NCBI RefSeq assembly: GCF_900156205.1
Contig: NZ_FTNA01000013.1
Span: forward strand, 1 to 64,000
Origin: Leptospira interrogans
Lineage (GTDB): Bacteria; Spirochaetota; Leptospiria; Leptospirales; Leptospiraceae
DNA: 64,000 bases
Reading direction: 5' to 3'
Part shown: positions 23,906 to 33,174 of the stretch, one piece after another
How positions within the stretch are numbered: position 1 is the first letter of the stretch
Layout of the letters: every line of letters begins with the position of its first letter
Position numbers and translations under genes: made by a program
The notes under the pieces: model-generated
What the model was told of the DNA's origin: nothing
The model's database searches: none
The model's input: only the letters and a program-made list of their open reading frames with translations

Positions 23906-25819
23906 TTGGTTTTTTTCTTTCGACAAAACTTAAATTCTTTCGTTTCCAATTTTGGATTTAGATTTTTCCCTCTTTTTTTTGTGCCGTCTTTGATTCTATT
24001 TTTAGATATAGGGCTGCGTTGGAAGATTTTGAGCCACATGGAAACTTTGCAGGTTTATTATTACCTTCTTTCTTTCCTTTATTCGATTTTGATCTATTTT
24101 CTGCTCCTTTTTTCTCTTTCTTTACTAGATTCTATTTCGAACAAAAAGGTATATTGGGTTCTTTTAATATTCTCTTCTCTGAGCTATTCTGTTTGTATGA
24201 TTGGTTCTTATGGTTATTTTATATATACCGGAATCATGCCAAATTTTTTTGTTTTTTCCTATATTTTTCAAGAACCTTTTAATAGCTGGACGCTCCTTAG
24301 CGCCGGGCTTACGGTTTGGGTTTGGATCTTTTTCTTTTTTCTTTTGATTCTGGTGTTCGTGAGTTTAAGAGTTGCTTCACAAAATTTTAAACCGGTTCGA
24401 TTTGCAAAAAGTATTTATTTCAGTTTGGTTTTTGGGATTCTTATTCTCGCTGCTTTTTTTCATAACAATACTCGTTTTAACGATCAGATTTATGTTTCGG
24501 ATGTGAATTCGATTTCATTTATCAATCGAAATTTATACAACTTAATCACGGGAGATCGGCTCGGTTCTGCGGGACTGCAGTCTAGAAATAGACCTAATTT
24601 GAAAAGGGGATCGATTCCTTTTCGAAAAAACGTTTTGATCGTTTTAAGTGAAAGTCTTCGTAGAAAGAGTATGGCTCTTTATGGTTATCATAAAGATACT
24701 ACTCCGTTTTTAAATCATTGGACTCGAAATGTTTCGAAAGGTTCTGTTGTAGTTTTTCAAAAAGCTTTTTCGAATTCGAGTTCTACTTTAATTTCCGTTC
24801 CGAGTTTGTTATCTGGCGTTTCCCCGATTCAACCCATTTCTATGACTCATAGTTTTCCTTTATTTTGGGAATATGGTAAAGCTGCTAGTCTTTCTACGTT
24901 TTATATTTCGAGTCACAGTTTTCGTTGGAATAATTTTTCTGGTTTTTTTAGAAACGCTGGAATCGATTTTTTATGGAATAAGGAGATTAGCGGACTCAGG
25001 GTTTTTAATGATATTGGAATTGATGATCGTAAAACGATTGCTGAATTTCAAAATCACGTCAGGTCTCTTAAAAACAAAAATTCCAGATTTGCCGGAGTTT
25101 TACATTTAAATACGAATCACTTTCCGTATATCGTTCCAGAGGAATTTGTTCATTTTCCGATTGGTAAGGATACACAGGCTCCCTATGACAATTCTGTTCG
25201 TTATCTAGATTTTCTTTTGAAAGAAATATTCAATTTTTTGAATCAAGAAAACTTAATGGAAAATACTCTTGTGATTTTTACTTCTGATCATGGGGAAGCC
25301 CTTTTTGAACACGATTATATTGGTCATATAGAAAGTAATCATATCGAAACTTTGGCGATTCCTATGTTTTTTTTCGTGCCTAACTCTTTAAAAAATCATT
25401 TCGGAGATCGTTTAAAAAAGAATATGAATAAGAACGTTTCCAACGCGGATTTAATCCCGACCGTTGCGGAATTGTTAGGTGTTTCCAATCAACCAGATGT
25501 AAAGGGGTATCTTTCCAAATTGGAAGGACGTTCTCTTTTTTCCGATTTGACTGAGGATCGTCGTATTTTTATCGCAAATAACAACGAAACTTCTCTTTAT
25601 CGAGTTGGGATGAGTTATATTAAAGGGAATTTGCACTATATGCTTCGTCTTAATTCGTTCCCTCCGGACGAAGAAGCCTATGATATTCAAATTGATCCCT
25701 ATGAAAAAGAGAATCTCTGGCCTGTTTTGAATTTAGAAAAAAGAAGAGAAATTCGTAAACAGTTAGATGAATGTAGTCTTTGCCACGATTTGTATTCTGC
25801 TTCCGGAATTAAACTTTGA
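23906..25819 (+). CDS. Membrane phosphoethanolamine-transferase-like enzyme (sulfatase fold)
   Basis: 637 residues: about five N-terminal membrane helices (to about residue 185), then a periplasmic alkaline-phosphatase/sulfatase-fold domain. Metal-site signatures are LIVLSESLRRKSMALYGY, a likely nucleophile Thr in SNSSSTLISVPSL, HLNTNHFPY and TSDHGEALFEHDY, with ESNHIETL after it. These match the EptA-type group that transfers phosphoethanolamine to lipid A or other surface glycans; the substrate here is unknown. The start is TTG at 23906 with GGAG 7 bases upstream. It converges on the related gene at 26948. Confidence 0.75.
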   Translation: MVFFFRQNLNSFVSNFGFRFFPLFFVPSLILFLDIGLRWKILSHMETLQVYYYLLSFLYSILIYFLLLFSLSLLDSISNKKVYWVLLIFSSLSYSVCMIGSYGYFIYTGIMPNFFVFSYIFQEPFNSWTLLSAGLTVWVWIFFFFLLILVFVSLRVASQNFKPVRFAKSIYFSLVFGILILAAFFHNNTRFNDQIYVSDVNSISFINRNLYNLITGDRLGSAGLQSRNRPNLKRGSIPFRKNVLIVLSESLRRKSMALYGYHKDTTPFLNHWTRNVSKGSVVVFQKAFSNSSSTLISVPSLLSGVSPIQPISMTHSFPLFWEYGKAASLSTFYISSHSFRWNNFSGFFRNAGIDFLWNKEISGLRVFNDIGIDDRKTIAEFQNHVRSLKNKNSRFAGVLHLNTNHFPYIVPEEFVHFPIGKDTQAPYDNSVRYLDFLLKEIFNFLNQENLMENTLVIFTSDHGEALFEHDYIGHIESNHIETLAIPMFFFVPNSLKNHFGDRLKKNMNKNVSNADLIPTVAELLGVSNQPDVKGYLSKLEGRSLFSDLTEDRRIFIANNNETSLYRVGMSYIKGNLHYMLRLNSFPPDEEAYDIQIDPYEKENLWPVLNLEKRREIRKQLDECSLCHDLYSASGIKL

Positions 25820-25922
25820 AGATTGAAAGTGCATCCATAAGTTACTCTGTCAGTTCTTGCGGAAGATGGAATTGTAAATTTACATCTTGTAAAATATAAT
25901 ACAATACTAATATACTTTTTTT

Positions 25923-26028
25923 AATAGAGTTGTTGAAAATTTGATAGTAGAGACTAATAAAATTGTTTCAATCGACCGTTTTTATACAACTGAACCCGAT
26001 AAAAAATTAATTTTTCAGAAACTCTAAT
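25923..26028. repeat. Family-1 mini-element (copy C, opposite orientation)
   Basis: Begins AATAGAGTTGTTGAAAATTT and ends TTTTTCAGAAACTCTAAT. The interior is the reverse complement of the A/B/D type (TAATAAAATTGTTTCAATCG). Termini are flanked by TA-rich DNA. Confidence 0.75.
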
Positions 26029-26295
26029 ATCACGAACTTATAACCATTTTGAAAATATTGTATTTAAAAAACTGAATGTATTAAGTAAGTAAAACGTATC
26101 AATATTCATTTTAAATGTGTATGTAGATTTATTTTTGCACAAATGGCTTGGATTTGTCTGTGTAAAAACTGTCTTTTGATATTTAGATTTTTGTGTGGCG
26201 GCTTTCGGAGAAATAACTTTGTTAGTTTATGTTTTTTTTTATATTCTGTTTTTATATTTTTGTAATTGTTTCTCCGAAACCGGGCTCTCGGCTTC

Positions 26296-26357
26296 GGTCA
26301 ATAAATTGAAAAATGTGGAGAAATGTTGGCATTTTCTTTTTTACCAATTTATTGACC
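26296..26357. repeat. 13-bp perfect inverted repeat with long loop
   Basis: GGTCAATAAATTG (26296-26308) and CAATTTATTGACC (26345-26357) are perfect complements, with a shorter inner match (AAAATG/CATTTT). The same CAATTTATTGACC string occurs at about 58612 within another element, and CAATAAATTGTA-type sequence near 39592. Confidence 0.6.
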
Positions 26358-26489
26358 CCGCGTCGATCCCTGCCGCTTTGTTTAGAAGGAATTTTAGAAA
26401 TAGTATATTCTAAAAATTTGATGTAATAAATAGGTTTTATGGTCTTAAGCGACATATTGAATTCTATAAAATTAAATACTATGAATTTA

Positions 26490-26597
26490 TATTGGAATTG
26501 TTGAAAAATTAATTCTCCATTTGTTTCTATTTTATGGAAACGGACAATTGAAGCTGTTTTGTTAATCTGTACTATGGAATTTTTCAAAAACTCTATT
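26490..26597. repeat. Family-1 mini-element (copy D)
   Basis: Left end GGAATTGTTGAAAAATTAAT, right end TGGAATTTTTCAAAAACTCT. The interior has TTCTCCATTTGTTTCTATTT and is the reverse complement of copy G, almost base for base. Confidence 0.78.
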
Positions 26598-26947
26598 ATA
26601 AATCTCTGTTCGAGTTGAAATATTAGCGCTTTGTTGTGTAGTTTTGATTGGGTTTTAGAAACCTCTAATAAAATGTTTTTTATTTTTTGTAGTGGCTCGC
26701 CAAATATAGATTTTGTGCAGAAATCTGACTGGAAGATGATTCTTTTTGTATTTTATAGTAGTTCTCATATTACTCAACATACGAACGAACTGGTTTTAGC
26801 TGTGGGAACTCTCACAAATCGTGGATTTACCAGTTGATTTTTTGAAAATTAATTTACCAAACCAAATCCGTATTTTCAAAACGAGAATATTTCGATTCTC
26901 GTCCGTTGATACAGAATGAATTTTACAAGATCGATTTAGGTTTTTGT

Positions 26948-28936
26948 TTATGGAGTCGTATTCGGTGACATTATTTTTTGTAATTCCGCGTCCGAAGGAA
27001 AAACTATATTTCGATTTAATAAATCGTAGCTTAGGTTTAAATAAGCTTTTGCTTTTTTACTCATTTCTTCACATACGAAAGGATCCTTACTACAAAAATT
27101 ATTTTTTTCGCGTGGTGGATTGATGTTGTAAGAAAGATCTTCTTTTCCGTCAAAAAATCTTAAGTAAAAAAGTTCTTTTTCTATCCACCCAAATAGATTT
27201 CCGTATGCAAAGTAGGCGGTTTTAGTTCTTTCTGGAGCCAATAGGTTTCTGCCCATTGCAGAAAAATAGGCTTTTTTTCCTACAAGCCCTAAAATTGTCG
27301 GGATAATATCTAATTGGGAAGCTATAGTTTCGTCTAACGCTGGTTCTACTTTTCCAGGAGCATATATTAGAAAAGGCACATTTCTATCTTCGTAGTAATC
27401 TAAATATCTGTGATGCGTATGGTCTGCCACAAAAACGAAAATTGTATTTTTGAAATATCCGGATTTTTCTGCCTGAGTGATAAAGTTGTGAACGGCCCAA
27501 TCTGCGTAGTTGTAAACGTTTAAGAAATCGTAGTCTCTTGTAGAAGGATCAAAAATCCTAAATTTTTCCGAAGGAGTTCTGTAAGGATAGTGAGTGGTTA
27601 GTGTTAGAGCCAAACCTAAAATTGGTTTTTTAGAGGTGGAAATTCGTTCATGCAATAATTGTAATACGTCTGCATCGTCGTATCCCCAAGCTCCTAGTTT
27701 AAATCTTCCTAATTTTGTAATTTCCTTTTCTCCGAGTACTGTATCGAAACCCCAATGAGGCATTAGAGTGCTTTTATTATCAAAACTCAAATCACCTCCC
27801 GTCACAAAATACGTATCATAACCCATTCTTTTGAATATGTTTCCGATTCCGGAAAAATTTCCTAGAACCTGATGTGTTCTTACAACGGTTAGCCCTGGAC
27901 GATCTGGAATTCCAGTAAGTATCGACATCATTCCATTAGTCGTTCTCCCTCCTGAAGCGATAAAACGATTATAGAATCTTCCCTTTTTTAAAAGTTGGTT
28001 GAAATACGGAGTGATTTCCTTCCCTTCTACAAGTCCGTTCGAAATGGGGCTGATAAATTTTCCGGTCCAGTTTTCCAACATAATTAATACTACGTTAGGT
28101 GGTGTCCCTGGATTGGTTTCTTTTTGAACTCGTAAAATTGGATATTTATCGCTGATAAATTCTGCGCCTGCGTAGGCGGTTTCTTTTCGTACAATTGTGA
28201 TTGCTTCTTGCGTTTCTAACTTGAGGAATTTAGGAATGGATTGGCTTTTTAAATCCATGATGGAAGTAAAAACGCCGTTTAATGCAATGTTGTTAACAAA
28301 ATTGTTTCCGGAAACAATAGCGTTAGTCGCTCTTATAGGTGATTCTTGGATTCCTCCTCGAATTGCAATGATCGTTATGATCGATACGAGTACAATTTGA
28401 ATGGTTGTGGATTTCCAAGATTCTTTTTGATAACGATATGGATTGTATTTAAGAAATAACCAAGTAGATAACGGAAGAAAGATGAGTAAAAATATAACTC
28501 CTATTAAAAAAGTGATCGTGTTTTGTTCTAATGCGGATTTAAGAATCACACCTAGATCTTTTCCGAGAAATACAAATCCTTCATAACCTATATGTTTATT
28601 TGCGTTTTCAAAATAGATGATGTCTGCGATTAGATGTGCTATCATCCAAATTCCTAAAAGCAAAGGAGTATAGCCCCAGAAAAAACGATACAACTTGAAT
28701 TGATTAAAATAAGGTAAGACGGAGAGAAATGCAAATAATCCGAGTGTCATTCCGATTACTACTAGATCAAAACGAAAACCTAATAAAAACGCGTATGCCA
28801 ACTCTTGGAAAGGAACTCCTTGAAGTCTATAAGAATAGACCAAAAGAAACGAGATCTTATAAACTAGAAGTATAAGAGCGAAGTAGAGAACATAACCTAA
28901 GATAAGTTTAAAGTGGGATGGTAAACGTTGAAACAT
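26948..28936 (-). CDS. LTA-synthase/OpgB-like membrane phosphoglycerol or related transferase
   Basis: 662 residues: five or so N-terminal membrane helices (to about residue 205), then an extracytoplasmic sulfatase-fold domain. Metal and nucleophile motifs are VLIMLENWTGKF, SGGRTTNGMMSILTG (candidate nucleophile Thr) and FVFVADHTHHRYLDYY. The family makes lipoteichoic acid in Gram-positives, but in Gram-negatives such proteins (OpgB type) modify periplasmic glucans or other surface carbohydrate. Spirochaetes of this kind lack LTA, so the acceptor is unknown. It is transcribed leftwards with GAG before the ATG and converges on the EptA-like gene. Confidence 0.75.
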   Translation of the reverse strand: MFQRLPSHFKLILGYVLYFALILLVYKISFLLVYSYRLQGVPFQELAYAFLLGFRFDLVVIGMTLGLFAFLSVLPYFNQFKLYRFFWGYTPLLLGIWMIAHLIADIIYFENANKHIGYEGFVFLGKDLGVILKSALEQNTITFLIGVIFLLIFLPLSTWLFLKYNPYRYQKESWKSTTIQIVLVSIITIIAIRGGIQESPIRATNAIVSGNNFVNNIALNGVFTSIMDLKSQSIPKFLKLETQEAITIVRKETAYAGAEFISDKYPILRVQKETNPGTPPNVVLIMLENWTGKFISPISNGLVEGKEITPYFNQLLKKGRFYNRFIASGGRTTNGMMSILTGIPDRPGLTVVRTHQVLGNFSGIGNIFKRMGYDTYFVTGGDLSFDNKSTLMPHWGFDTVLGEKEITKLGRFKLGAWGYDDADVLQLLHERISTSKKPILGLALTLTTHYPYRTPSEKFRIFDPSTRDYDFLNVYNYADWAVHNFITQAEKSGYFKNTIFVFVADHTHHRYLDYYEDRNVPFLIYAPGKVEPALDETIASQLDIIPTILGLVGKKAYFSAMGRNLLAPERTKTAYFAYGNLFGWIEKELFYLRFFDGKEDLSYNINPPREKNNFCSKDPFVCEEMSKKAKAYLNLSYDLLNRNIVFPSDAELQKIMSPNTTP

Positions 28937-29193
28937 TCTGACTCTTTTTTAATGGAATAGGAATTGAAAATTTAAACTCTCAAAACGTATACTAGGCTGA
29001 AAGGAAGCCGAAGGCTCAAGTCAAAAATAATTAAAAAATAGTTATCACAGAAGTAAAACTCTGAGATCTAAATGAATGTTTTTATTCAGGTTTAGTTGGA
29101 TAGAGTTATCATTTTGTTCTGGATTGAAAATTCTCAATATAAAGTAAAAGCAAAATTTAGGTTTTGCAATTCAACTACTCTAAGCTCTGCGAG

Positions 29194-29301
29194 TATTAGA
29201 GTTGTTAAAAAATTCGATAGAGGCGTTGAACAAAACTACTTCAATCATTCACTTCATAAAACAGAAACAGATGGAGAATTCATTTTTCAACAACTCTATT
29301 T
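29194..29301. repeat. Family-1 mini-element (copy E, C-type orientation)
   Basis: Starts TATTAGAGTTGTTAAAAAAT and ends ATTTTTCAACAACTCTATT, a clean terminal inverted repeat. The inner GAAACAGATGGAGAATTCAT matches copy G in the same orientation. Confidence 0.78.
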
Positions 29302-29510
29302 TATTATGAATCGTATGATTTAAGTGAGTTTGTTATATCCAATTAGAAGGTTCTCTAAAGATTTTTGATCCGATTGTTAATTTGAGATTTCTGTTGTCGA
29401 CTGGTTGGTTCTCAAAAGTGATCTGTTCTCAAAAATCCAATGATGTAAAATGATACCTTTTTAGGATTCGTGACGGCTCACGTTGTCTAAAAATTTAAAA
29501 AATTTGAGTC

Positions 29511-29540
29511 TTGACAAATTTCCTTGTGCAAAATTATAAG
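29511..29540 (+). promoter_or_regulatory. Sigma-70-type promoter of the tetR-efflux operon
   Basis: TTGACA at 29511-29516 matches the -35 consensus, and TATAAG at 29535-29540 (18-base spacer) or TTATAA one base earlier (17-base spacer) fits the -10. The predicted start lies about 10 bases before the tetR ATG, so the leader is nearly absent. Confidence 0.7.
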
Positions 29541-29555
29541 TGAGTGATTACTCAC
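29540..29555. promoter_or_regulatory. Probable TetR operator (GTGAGT-N4-ACTCAC)
   Basis: A perfect 6+6 inverted repeat with a 4-base centre overlaps the end of the -10 element and runs to one base before the tetR ATG. A further ACTCACC lies just inside the gene. This is where an autorepressing TetR dimer would bind; binding by this protein is inferred. Confidence 0.65.
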
Positions 29556-29556
29556 C

Positions 29557-30312
29557 ATGGACTCACCAAATCAAGAAATGCATGAAAGTATCGAGCTGGA
29601 TTCAAAATGGCCCGAAGGACAAAAGAAAATCTTTTTGGCGGCGATTGAAATTTTTGCCCAAAAAGGTTTTTCCGCAGCAACCACGATAGAAATTTCTAAA
29701 AAAGCAGGCGTTGCGGAAGGACTGATTTTTAAACACTTTAAAAGTAAAAAGGAACTTCTTTTAAGATTAGTTTCTCCTATTTTAGAAAAGTTTTTTGCCC
29801 CACTTACTCTTAGAAGACTACAGACAATGGTCTTTTCACAGAAGTTCACTTCTCTCGAACAATTTTTAACGGCCATTTTTGAAGAGAGAATCGGGTTTGT
29901 TCGAAGTAATAAAAATTTGATGCGAATCATTCTTCAAGAAGCTTTTGTCACTTTGGAGGTTCGAAGTCTTTTAGAACGAGTCTTTAGACAAAGAGTGGTT
30001 CCTTTGGTTCAAGAACATCTTAAAAAATTTCAAGATGCAGGAATGATTTCTAAAGAAATTTCAATCAGTAGTGCATTTCGTTTGGTTGCGGTCAATCTTG
30101 CGGGATTTGTTTTACTTACAGAAATTTTTTATCCACCTAAACCCGAAGACGGCTGGGATCAAGAAACAGAATTAAAAAGAACGATCGAGTTTATTGCAAG
30201 AGGGCTGGCTCCTAAAATACAAGAAGTTCCGGCTCCCGTTTTAAAACCTAAGAAAAAACCAACCGTTCGTAAAACTGCGACGAAGGTGAAAAAGAAAAAG
30301 AAGAGATCTTAA
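29557..30312 (+). CDS. TetR/AcrR-family transcriptional regulator
   Basis: The N-terminal DNA-binding domain is clear: KIFLAAIEIFAQKGFSAATT followed by IEISKKAGVAEGLIFKHFKS (helix-turn-helix). Then comes an all-helical ligand/dimer domain and a lysine-rich tail (KPKKKPTVRK and on) that is unusual for TetR proteins. It heads an operon with a HlyD-like adaptor, an FtsX-type permease and an ABC ATPase, so it probably represses that exporter and itself through the palindrome over its promoter. There is no Shine-Dalgarno; translation may be leaderless or nearly so. Confidence 0.88.
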   Translation: MDSPNQEMHESIELDSKWPEGQKKIFLAAIEIFAQKGFSAATTIEISKKAGVAEGLIFKHFKSKKELLLRLVSPILEKFFAPLTLRRLQTMVFSQKFTSLEQFLTAIFEERIGFVRSNKNLMRIILQEAFVTLEVRSLLERVFRQRVVPLVQEHLKKFQDAGMISKEISISSAFRLVAVNLAGFVLLTEIFYPPKPEDGWDQETELKRTIEFIARGLAPKIQEVPAPVLKPKKKPTVRKTATKVKKKKKRS

Positions 30313-30342
30313 AATCGCAGTCGATTTTGATCGGGAGTTTTT

Positions 30343-31158
30343 ATGAATGTTTTCATCGATAAAATAAAATATTGGTTTGCGGTCTATAGATCTCTACGTC
30401 TTGTGTTTCGGATTCTTTTGCCCCTGATTCCGTTTTTAATTTTGTTTTTATTTTTATCTATGAAAGGTAAAAAGAAGGTGGAGGATTTAGCGGTTATCGG
30501 TCCGATTGCGGAAAAAGCTTACGGACTCGGAACCGTTCATTCTTTGGATACGTTTCGATTTAGAGTCGGAGTTCCTACTAAAATTACAAAGGTATTTGTT
30601 TTAGAAGGGGATGAAGTTGTTCCTGGCCAGGGGTTGCTTCAGTTGGAAGGATCGACTATCGTTCGTTCTCCGATTCACGGGATCGTCTCCGAAGTCGGTT
30701 ATCACGAAGGAGAAGTCGCGTTTCAAAATTTTCTAGCGATTGAAGTTTTAGGAATTGGTTCTAAATATTTAATCGTTGCTCTTGACGAACAAATTCTTCT
30801 TTCGATTCGTAAAGATCAAAATGCGTTGATTCGTTTTGAAGGAAAACCGAACGAAGTAATTCAAGGACGAGTTCGAGGGACTTTTTCTCACGCGGGACAA
30901 TTTTTTGCAAGAATCGAAGTGACTCATTTTCCCGAAGGAGTTTTGGCCGGAATGACCGCTGACGTGGCGATAGAAATTGGCAAAAAAGAAAATGTGGTTT
31001 TGATTCCTAGGAAATACGAAAAGAAACAGAAAGTTATAATATTCAGAAATGGTAAATCGGTTTCGGTCTCCTTTAAGCCGGGGTTAAAATCGGAACAGTT
31101 TGTAGAGGTAAAGGACGGAGACATACAAGCTGGGGATAAACTTTCGGAGGTCCCGTAA
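30343..31158 (+). CDS. HlyD/MacA-like periplasmic adaptor of an ABC exporter
   Basis: 271 residues. One N-terminal membrane helix (about 22-40) is followed by a biotinyl-lipoyl-like barrel (VFVLEGDEVVPGQGLLQLEG, then VRSPIHGIVSEVGYHEGEV) and beta-barrel sections. It is short and lacks a long coiled-coil hairpin, so contact with an outer-membrane channel is less obvious than in MacA. Its last base overlaps the ATG of the permease. Gene order TetR-adaptor-permease-ATPase indicates one export system; the substrate is unknown. Confidence 0.82.
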   Translation: MNVFIDKIKYWFAVYRSLRLVFRILLPLIPFLILFLFLSMKGKKKVEDLAVIGPIAEKAYGLGTVHSLDTFRFRVGVPTKITKVFVLEGDEVVPGQGLLQLEGSTIVRSPIHGIVSEVGYHEGEVAFQNFLAIEVLGIGSKYLIVALDEQILLSIRKDQNALIRFEGKPNEVIQGRVRGTFSHAGQFFARIEVTHFPEGVLAGMTADVAIEIGKKENVVLIPRKYEKKQKVIIFRNGKSVSVSFKPGLKSEQFVEVKDGDIQAGDKLSEVP

Positions 31159-32396
31159 TGTGGTTTATCGCGATCAGACAAATGTTAGTCAGAGGAAAAC
31201 AAACTCTGACTACACTCTCGGGGATTGTTTTGGGGACGGCAGCTTTTATCATCATATCCGGAGTTCTTTTAGGATTTAGAGGTTATCTAGTCGATCAGTT
31301 AATCAATTCCGATTGTCACATTCGGATTAGCTCTAGACAGGAAATTATTCAACCTAATGCTATGGATGATTTATTTCCAGGGGAAAACGTATTTTGGATT
31401 TCTCCCCCTTCTGGAAAACGAGGCTCCAACCATTTAAACAACGCAAGTCTTTGGTATGAAAGATTGGAACAAGATAAAGAAGTGGAGGCGTACTCTCCTC
31501 AAGTGAGCGGAAGAATTTTTCTTTTTTCCGGTTCCAATCAAGAAGCGGGAAAAATTATAGGAATCATTCCATCCAGACAAACCTTGATTACTCCTCTTGC
31601 AGATTATATCATCGAAGGAAGTGTTGAATCTCTTTCGGCGGGAAATAGAATCGTTTTAGGAGACGGACTTGCAAAACTTCTCGGACTTGGATTGAATAAA
31701 ACTATCTGGTTGACTTCGGGGTTGCAGGAAAAAACTCCGTTTCGGATTTCTGGAATTTTTCGTTCCGGGAATAAGGCTTTGGACGATGGAATCGCCTACG
31801 GGCTGTTATCTGAAGTTCAACTTTTGACGGCTCAGTCTGGGATGATTACCGATATAGCCGTTCGTCTCAAAGACGTAAACCGTTCTCTACAAAAAGCGGG
31901 AGAATGGAAAAGTATCAGCGACGATAAAATTTTAAGTTGGGAAGAAGCAAATTCCAATTTTTTTGCGATTTTTAAATTACAAGATGCGATCCGTTATTCT
32001 ATGACAGCGGCCATTTTGACGGTTGCTGGATTTGGAATATACAATATTTTAAATGTAATTATAAATCAGAAAAAGAGGGAAATTGCGATTCTTCGTTCAA
32101 TAGGTTATAGACCAAATGAAGTTTTGACTATTTTCCTTTTACAAGGGTTGATTCTTGGAATTTCCGGCGGTTTAATCGGATTGTTGTTAGGTTTTTTAGT
32201 TTGTTTAAGAATTGAATCTCTTCCTTTTACAAATCCTCTTTTTTCGGCAGGTGCCGGAAATATGGTGATTTCTTTTGCTCCGGCGATTTATATGCAGGCG
32301 TTTATACAATCTATGGCAGCTACTTTGATCGCTAGTTGGATTCCCGCAAGATCTGCCGGAAAACTTTCTCCAATCGAAATCATACGTGGAGAATAA
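31158..32396 (+). CDS. ABC transporter permease, FtsX/MacB type
   Basis: 412 residues. There is one N-terminal membrane helix, a large periplasmic MacB-type domain (about 50-265), and three C-terminal helices typical of FtsX permeases. The conserved [20 protein letters not shown] lies between helices 2 and 3, and [19 protein letters not shown] closes the protein. It resembles LolC/E and MacB permease halves. It pairs with the ATPase that follows; half-transporters of this kind usually dimerise. A lipoprotein-release role is possible but not shown. Confidence 0.88.
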
Positions 32397-32397
32397 G

Positions 32398-33111
32398 ATG
32401 CAATTCGTAAATTCCGGAATTTCCGTAACCGATCTTAGAAAAACTTTTGGTAATTCCGAAATTATCAAAGGTGTTACGCTGGATATAGAGGACGGAGATT
32501 ACGTTTCTCTTACCGGTAAGTCCGGTTCCGGAAAGAGTACTCTATTGTATATGATCAGTTCTTTAGATCCTCCTAGTTCTGGAACGATTAAAATAGACAA
32601 AAAAGATATTTATAGAATGAATGAAGAGGAAATCCACGAGTTTAGAAATAAAAGAATGGGTTTTATATTCCAATTTCATTATCTATTGCCTGAGTTTACT
32701 GCAATTGAAAATGTATTGATGCCTGCAAGAAAAGCGGGGCTTTTAAAAGAATATCAGAGTTATGCGGAACATCTTTTAGAAGAATTTGATTTAAAAGATC
32801 GGATGAACTATAGAATCAATCGTTTGTCTGGAGGTCAGGCGCAGAGAGTGGCGATTGCACGTGCGCTTGTGATGAATCCTAAATATATTTTTGCGGATGA
32901 ACCAACCGGCGCTTTGGATTCCACAAATACAAAAGTAGTTATGAATATTTTAGAAAAGGTAAATCGGGAAACCAAAACCACCATCCTTGTGGTAACTCAC
33001 GATCCCGATTTTGCTTCTAAAACAAAAAGACAAATTCATCTCGTGGACGGAAGGGTTGTTTCTTTAAAAGAGTTTGAAGCGATCAAAAAAAGTGCGAAAA
33101 CGGCTCGTTAG
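32398..33111 (+). CDS. ABC transporter ATP-binding protein, LolD/MacB type
   Basis: 237 residues with every nucleotide-binding motif: Walker [11 protein letters not shown]-loop in [17 protein letters not shown], signature [15 protein letters not shown], Walker [12 protein letters not shown] and the H-loop VTHDPDFA. The subgroup is that of MacB, LolD and FtsE. I chose the ATG at 32398, with GGAG 6 bases upstream straddling the permease stop; a GTG at 32386 is also in frame. It is the last gene of the TetR operon. Confidence 0.93.
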
Positions 33112-33174
33112 AATACTGAGATAGAAGAAATTTTCAGATAGGCTTTCTAAGTCTAAGTTTTGATCCTATGTTTT

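Larger units (their letters stand above)
25820..26947. other. Repeat-rich convergent spacer
   Basis: About 1.1 kb between two convergent genes. It contains family-1 elements C and D, a 13-bp perfect inverted repeat (26296-26357) and a TGTGGGAACTCTCACAAATC motif (26801-26820). I do not support any gene here. Confidence 0.6.
28937..29556. other. Divergent spacer upstream of the TetR operon
   Basis: About 620 bases with family-1 element E (29194-29301) and, at its right end, the TetR-gene promoter and operator. I do not see another gene. Confidence 0.55.

Noticed and set aside
26195..26413. A 72-codon ORF in the convergent spacer
   Set aside because: It runs through a hairpin-bearing repeat and has no ribosome site or protein-like conservation.
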